In this document: positions 62,304 to 64,000 of the stretch, one piece after another | Position numbering within the stretch: the stretch's first letter is position 1 | Layout of the letters: the number at the start of each line of letters is the position of its first letter | DNA from: Pseudoalteromonas luteoviolacea | Lineage (GTDB): Bacteria > Pseudomonadota > Gammaproteobacteria > Enterobacterales > Alteromonadaceae | Length of the DNA: 64,000 nt | Direction of reading: 5' to 3' | Assembly: GCF_021654285.1 (NCBI RefSeq) | Contig: NZ_JAKFZS010000023.1 | Span: forward strand, 39,238 to 103,237 | Made by a program: the position numbers and the translations under genes | The notes under the pieces: generated by a model | The model's database searches: none | Seen by the model: only the letters and a program-made list of their open reading frames with translations | What the model was told of the DNA's origin: nothing

Positions 62304-63001
62304 TGCGTTTGCTCATCGATGTTGGTAATACCGCCGTGAAAGTCGCCACTGAGTTGCAAGGTGAGATTGTGCTCATTAATGAAGCGCAAGTGCCTTGGCA
62401 CAAAATCGAAGAAGCCTTGATAGCGCAAGTCGGCAGTAACGAGGACTTAACGCCGATATTGCAACAAGCTCAGTCTCATCAAGTGCCTTATCTATTTGCT
62501 TCAGTCTCACCGACTTTAGGCGCACTAAAATGTGCGTATGCAGAGTTTCAAAACTTAGGCATAGACCGCTGGCTTACCGTGGTTGCCAGCTTTCATTTAT
62601 TTCCCAACCAAGCTTGTGTGATTGTTGATTCAGGAACAGCGACTAAAGTCGATGTGCTGGATGCGTCGGGTCAGCACCAAGGGGGATGGATTTTGCCTGG
62701 ATTAGATATGATGATCGACAGCTTGGTGGCCAATACACAAAAAGTATTCAGTGACACGCATACATTGTTCGATACAAAGCTGGGGACCAATACACCTAAT
62801 GCGGTAAAAAATGCAGCGCTGAGTGCGACTGTTGCACTGGCCGAGCGTGCAGTGACGCAAATGGGTGAAAAAGTACAGCTCATTTATGCGGGTGGATATG
62901 GCGAACTTATTCAGCAACACCTTGATCCTAAAGGTATCTATTTTGACGATTTGGTCATGCAAGGACTGATTTATTGGCGTAAATATCAACAAAACGATTA
63001 A
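62303..63001 (+). CDS. coaX: type III pantothenate kinase
   Basis: A 232-residue ASKHA-fold kinase for the first step of CoA synthesis. ATG 62303 overlaps the birA TGA and has AAGGAG (62292-62297). The DVGNTAVKVA phosphate motif, WLTVVASFHLF, DSGTATKVDVL, and GLDMMIDSLVANTQKV are family features. Unlike CoaA, type III kinases are not feedback-inhibited by CoA and need a monovalent cation. It occupies the place of coaA in the E. coli murB-birA-coaA-thrU order. A further tail carries GIYFDDLVMQGLIYWR. Confidence 0.93.
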   Translation: MRLLIDVGNTAVKVATELQGEIVLINEAQVPWHKIEEALIAQVGSNEDLTPILQQAQSHQVPYLFASVSPTLGALKCAYAEFQNLGIDRWLTVVASFHLFPNQACVIVDSGTATKVDVLDASGQHQGGWILPGLDMMIDSLVANTQKVFSDTHTLFDTKLGTNTPNAVKNAALSATVALAERAVTQMGEKVQLIYAGGYGELIQQHLDPKGIYFDDLVMQGLIYWRKYQQND

Positions 63002-63068
63002 ATAGTAGAGTTTTTGTTGTAAATATGAGCATTTAAACAAGAAATTGCGATTTTTTTTGATTTAACTG

Positions 63069-63104
63069 TTGCATAGTGTCAGCGGTTGCTCTAATATCTC
63101 GCCC
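63069..63104 (+). promoter_or_regulatory. promoter of the tRNA-tufB operon
   Basis: TTGCAT (63069-63074), 17 bp, TAATAT (63092-63097), followed by CTCGCCCC, a GC-rich discriminator typical of stringently controlled stable-RNA promoters. Confidence 0.75.
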
Positions 63105-63118
63105 CGTACTAAAGCAGT

Positions 63119-63194
<76 letters not shown>

Positions 63195-63238
63195 TCTTTA
63201 AAAGATTTAGAACACGCTTTAGAAAAGAATTTTTATGT

Positions 63239-63323
63239 GGAGGGGTTCCCGAGCGGCCAAAGGGATCAGACTGTAAATCTGACGGCTCAGCCTTCGCTGG
63301 TTCGAATCCAGCTCCCTCCACCA
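63239..63323 (+). tRNA. tyrU: tRNA-Tyr (anticodon GTA)
   Basis: GGAGGG/CCCTCC acceptor, long variable arm and CCA encoded, 85 nt. Anticodon GTA in loop CTGTAAA. Matches the tyrU position. Confidence 0.96.
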
Positions 63324-63368
63324 CTTTATTCTTGACGGTTCTGAGGTAGTTAAGAACAGGTTCCTAAA

Positions 63369-63443
<75 letters not shown>

Positions 63444-63455
63444 GATTTCTGGTGT

Positions 63456-63531
63456 GCTGATATAGCTCAGTTGGTAGAGCGCACCCTTGGTAAGGGTGAG
63501 GTCGGCAGTTCAAATCTGCCTATCAGCACCA
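63456..63531 (+). tRNA. thrT: tRNA-Thr (anticodon GGT)
   Basis: GCTGATA/TATCAGC acceptor with CCA encoded, 76 nt. Anticodon GGT in loop TTGGTAA. Matches the thrT position. Confidence 0.96.
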
Positions 63532-63607
63532 GTCTCCGGATCTTCCCAAATACTTCCTTTGATTTGTCACAAAAACATTTATAATTGTAAAGACTAAACA
63601 TAGTCCC

Positions 63608-63621
63608 CGCGCGCGCGCGTG
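63608..63621 (+). other. alternating CG tract in the tufB leader
   Basis: Six CG repeats followed by TG between thrT and the tufB start (63671). Alternating purine-pyrimidine DNA of this kind can adopt Z-DNA or be a slippage-prone site. Confidence 0.6.
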
Positions 63622-63670
63622 AATTATTTTTATATGTAATCTAGATACACAAAAACTTATAGGTTCCGTC

Positions 63671-64000
63671 ATGGCAAAAGAAAAGTTTGAACGCGTAAAA
63701 CCGCACGTAAACGTTGGTACAATTGGCCACGTTGACCACGGTAAAACAACTCTAACAGCAGCTATCACTAACGTACTTGCAAAAGTATACGGTGGTGAAG
63801 CACGTGACTTCGCTCAAATCGATAATGCTCCAGAAGAGCGTGAGCGTGGTATCACAATCGCAACTTCGCACGTAGAGTACGATACTCCAACTCGTCACTA
63901 CGCACACGTTGACTGTCCTGGACACGCTGACTACGTTAAAAACATGATCACTGGTGCTGCTCAGATGGACGGCGCGATCCTAGTAGTTGCTGCAACTGAC
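63671..64000 (+). CDS. tufB: elongation factor Tu (5-prime part; runs past the window)
   Basis: The first 110 codons of EF-Tu, truncated at the window edge. Starts MAKEKFERVKPHVNVGTIGH, with the G1 loop GHVDHGKTTLT, the switch segment ERGITIATSHVEYDTP and G3 DCPGHADYVKNMI. EF-Tu delivers aminoacyl-tRNA to the ribosome. The codons are strongly optimised (CGT, GGT, AAC, GAA). Position after thrU-tyrU-glyT-thrT identifies it as tufB, with secE-nusG expected beyond the edge. Confidence 0.95.
   Translation, partial: MAKEKFERVKPHVNVGTIGHVDHGKTTLTAAITNVLAKVYGGEARDFAQIDNAPEERERGITIATSHVEYDTPTRHYAHVDCPGHADYVKNMITGAAQMDGAILVVAATD

Overview
The window is an ordinary chromosomal segment of a marine gammaproteobacterium of the Alteromonadales, most like Pseudoalteromonas. 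The evidence is the gene order murB-birA-coaX-tRNA(Thr-Tyr-Gly-Thr)-tufB, the ubiE-ubiJ-ubiB-tatABC-tatD block running towards hemB, a stand-alone second EF-G, many secreted peptidases with PKD/PPC or beta-propeller parts, and many c-di-GMP and chemotaxis genes. No rRNA, CRISPR array, prophage or insertion sequence was seen. The assignment rests on gene content and order, not on a database search.

Layout. 1-5100: a small membrane protein, a large secreted HExxH metallopeptidase-like protein and a secreted trypsin-like protease (PKD + PPC). 5600-14600: an export cluster, with a predicted 25-residue peptide, then a HlyD adaptor, MacB-type ATPase and FtsX-type permease, then an RND adaptor and pump. 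14850-22000: oligopeptidase B, a Dps-type ferritin, a small membrane protein, a lipase-like hydrolase, YaeQ, the ribosome-assembly GTPase RbgA and a diguanylate cyclase. 22100-23170: three tandem copies of an unannotated small RNA. 23300-28600: GntP-type permease, AIM24-like protein, EF-G2, small membrane protein. 28640-38320 (minus strand): ubiE-ubiJ-ubiB-tatA-tatB-tatC-hypothetical-tatD-diguanylate cyclase-hemB, preceded by a degenerate GGDEF protein. 38630-46650: a DUF885 lipoprotein, then methionine salvage (mtnK, mtnA, mtnD, mtnC, mtnB, an aminotransferase and an omega-amidase). 46680-60200: a chemoreceptor with a long poly-HAMP array, a beta-propeller amidohydrolase, a hybrid histidine kinase, a CsgD/VpsT-like regulator, a HIT protein, a DUF2057 protein and an M1 aminopeptidase. 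60296-64000: murB, birA, coaX, four tRNA genes and the start of tufB.

The most notable item is the 22.1-23.2 kb array. Each of the three units has, on the minus strand, a TTGACA/TGTCAA-type -35 and GATAAT -10 exactly 17 bp apart, flanked by two Fur-box-like sites, then about 220 nt ending in an intrinsic terminator. All three carry an identical 29-nt block containing ACATTGCTCA, the core of the iron-stress RNA RyhB. A hairpin with a fixed ACGCCCCT loop has a different but complementary stem in each copy. I read this as three RyhB-like, Fur-repressed RNAs in tandem.

Other connections: a MetJ-type operator sits between mtnK and mtnA, and the salvage genes adjoin the transaminase and omega-amidase that finish the pathway. 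Two active-looking diguanylate cyclases (one with an inhibitory I-site, one without), a degenerate one and a VpsT-like regulator point to c-di-GMP control of surface life.
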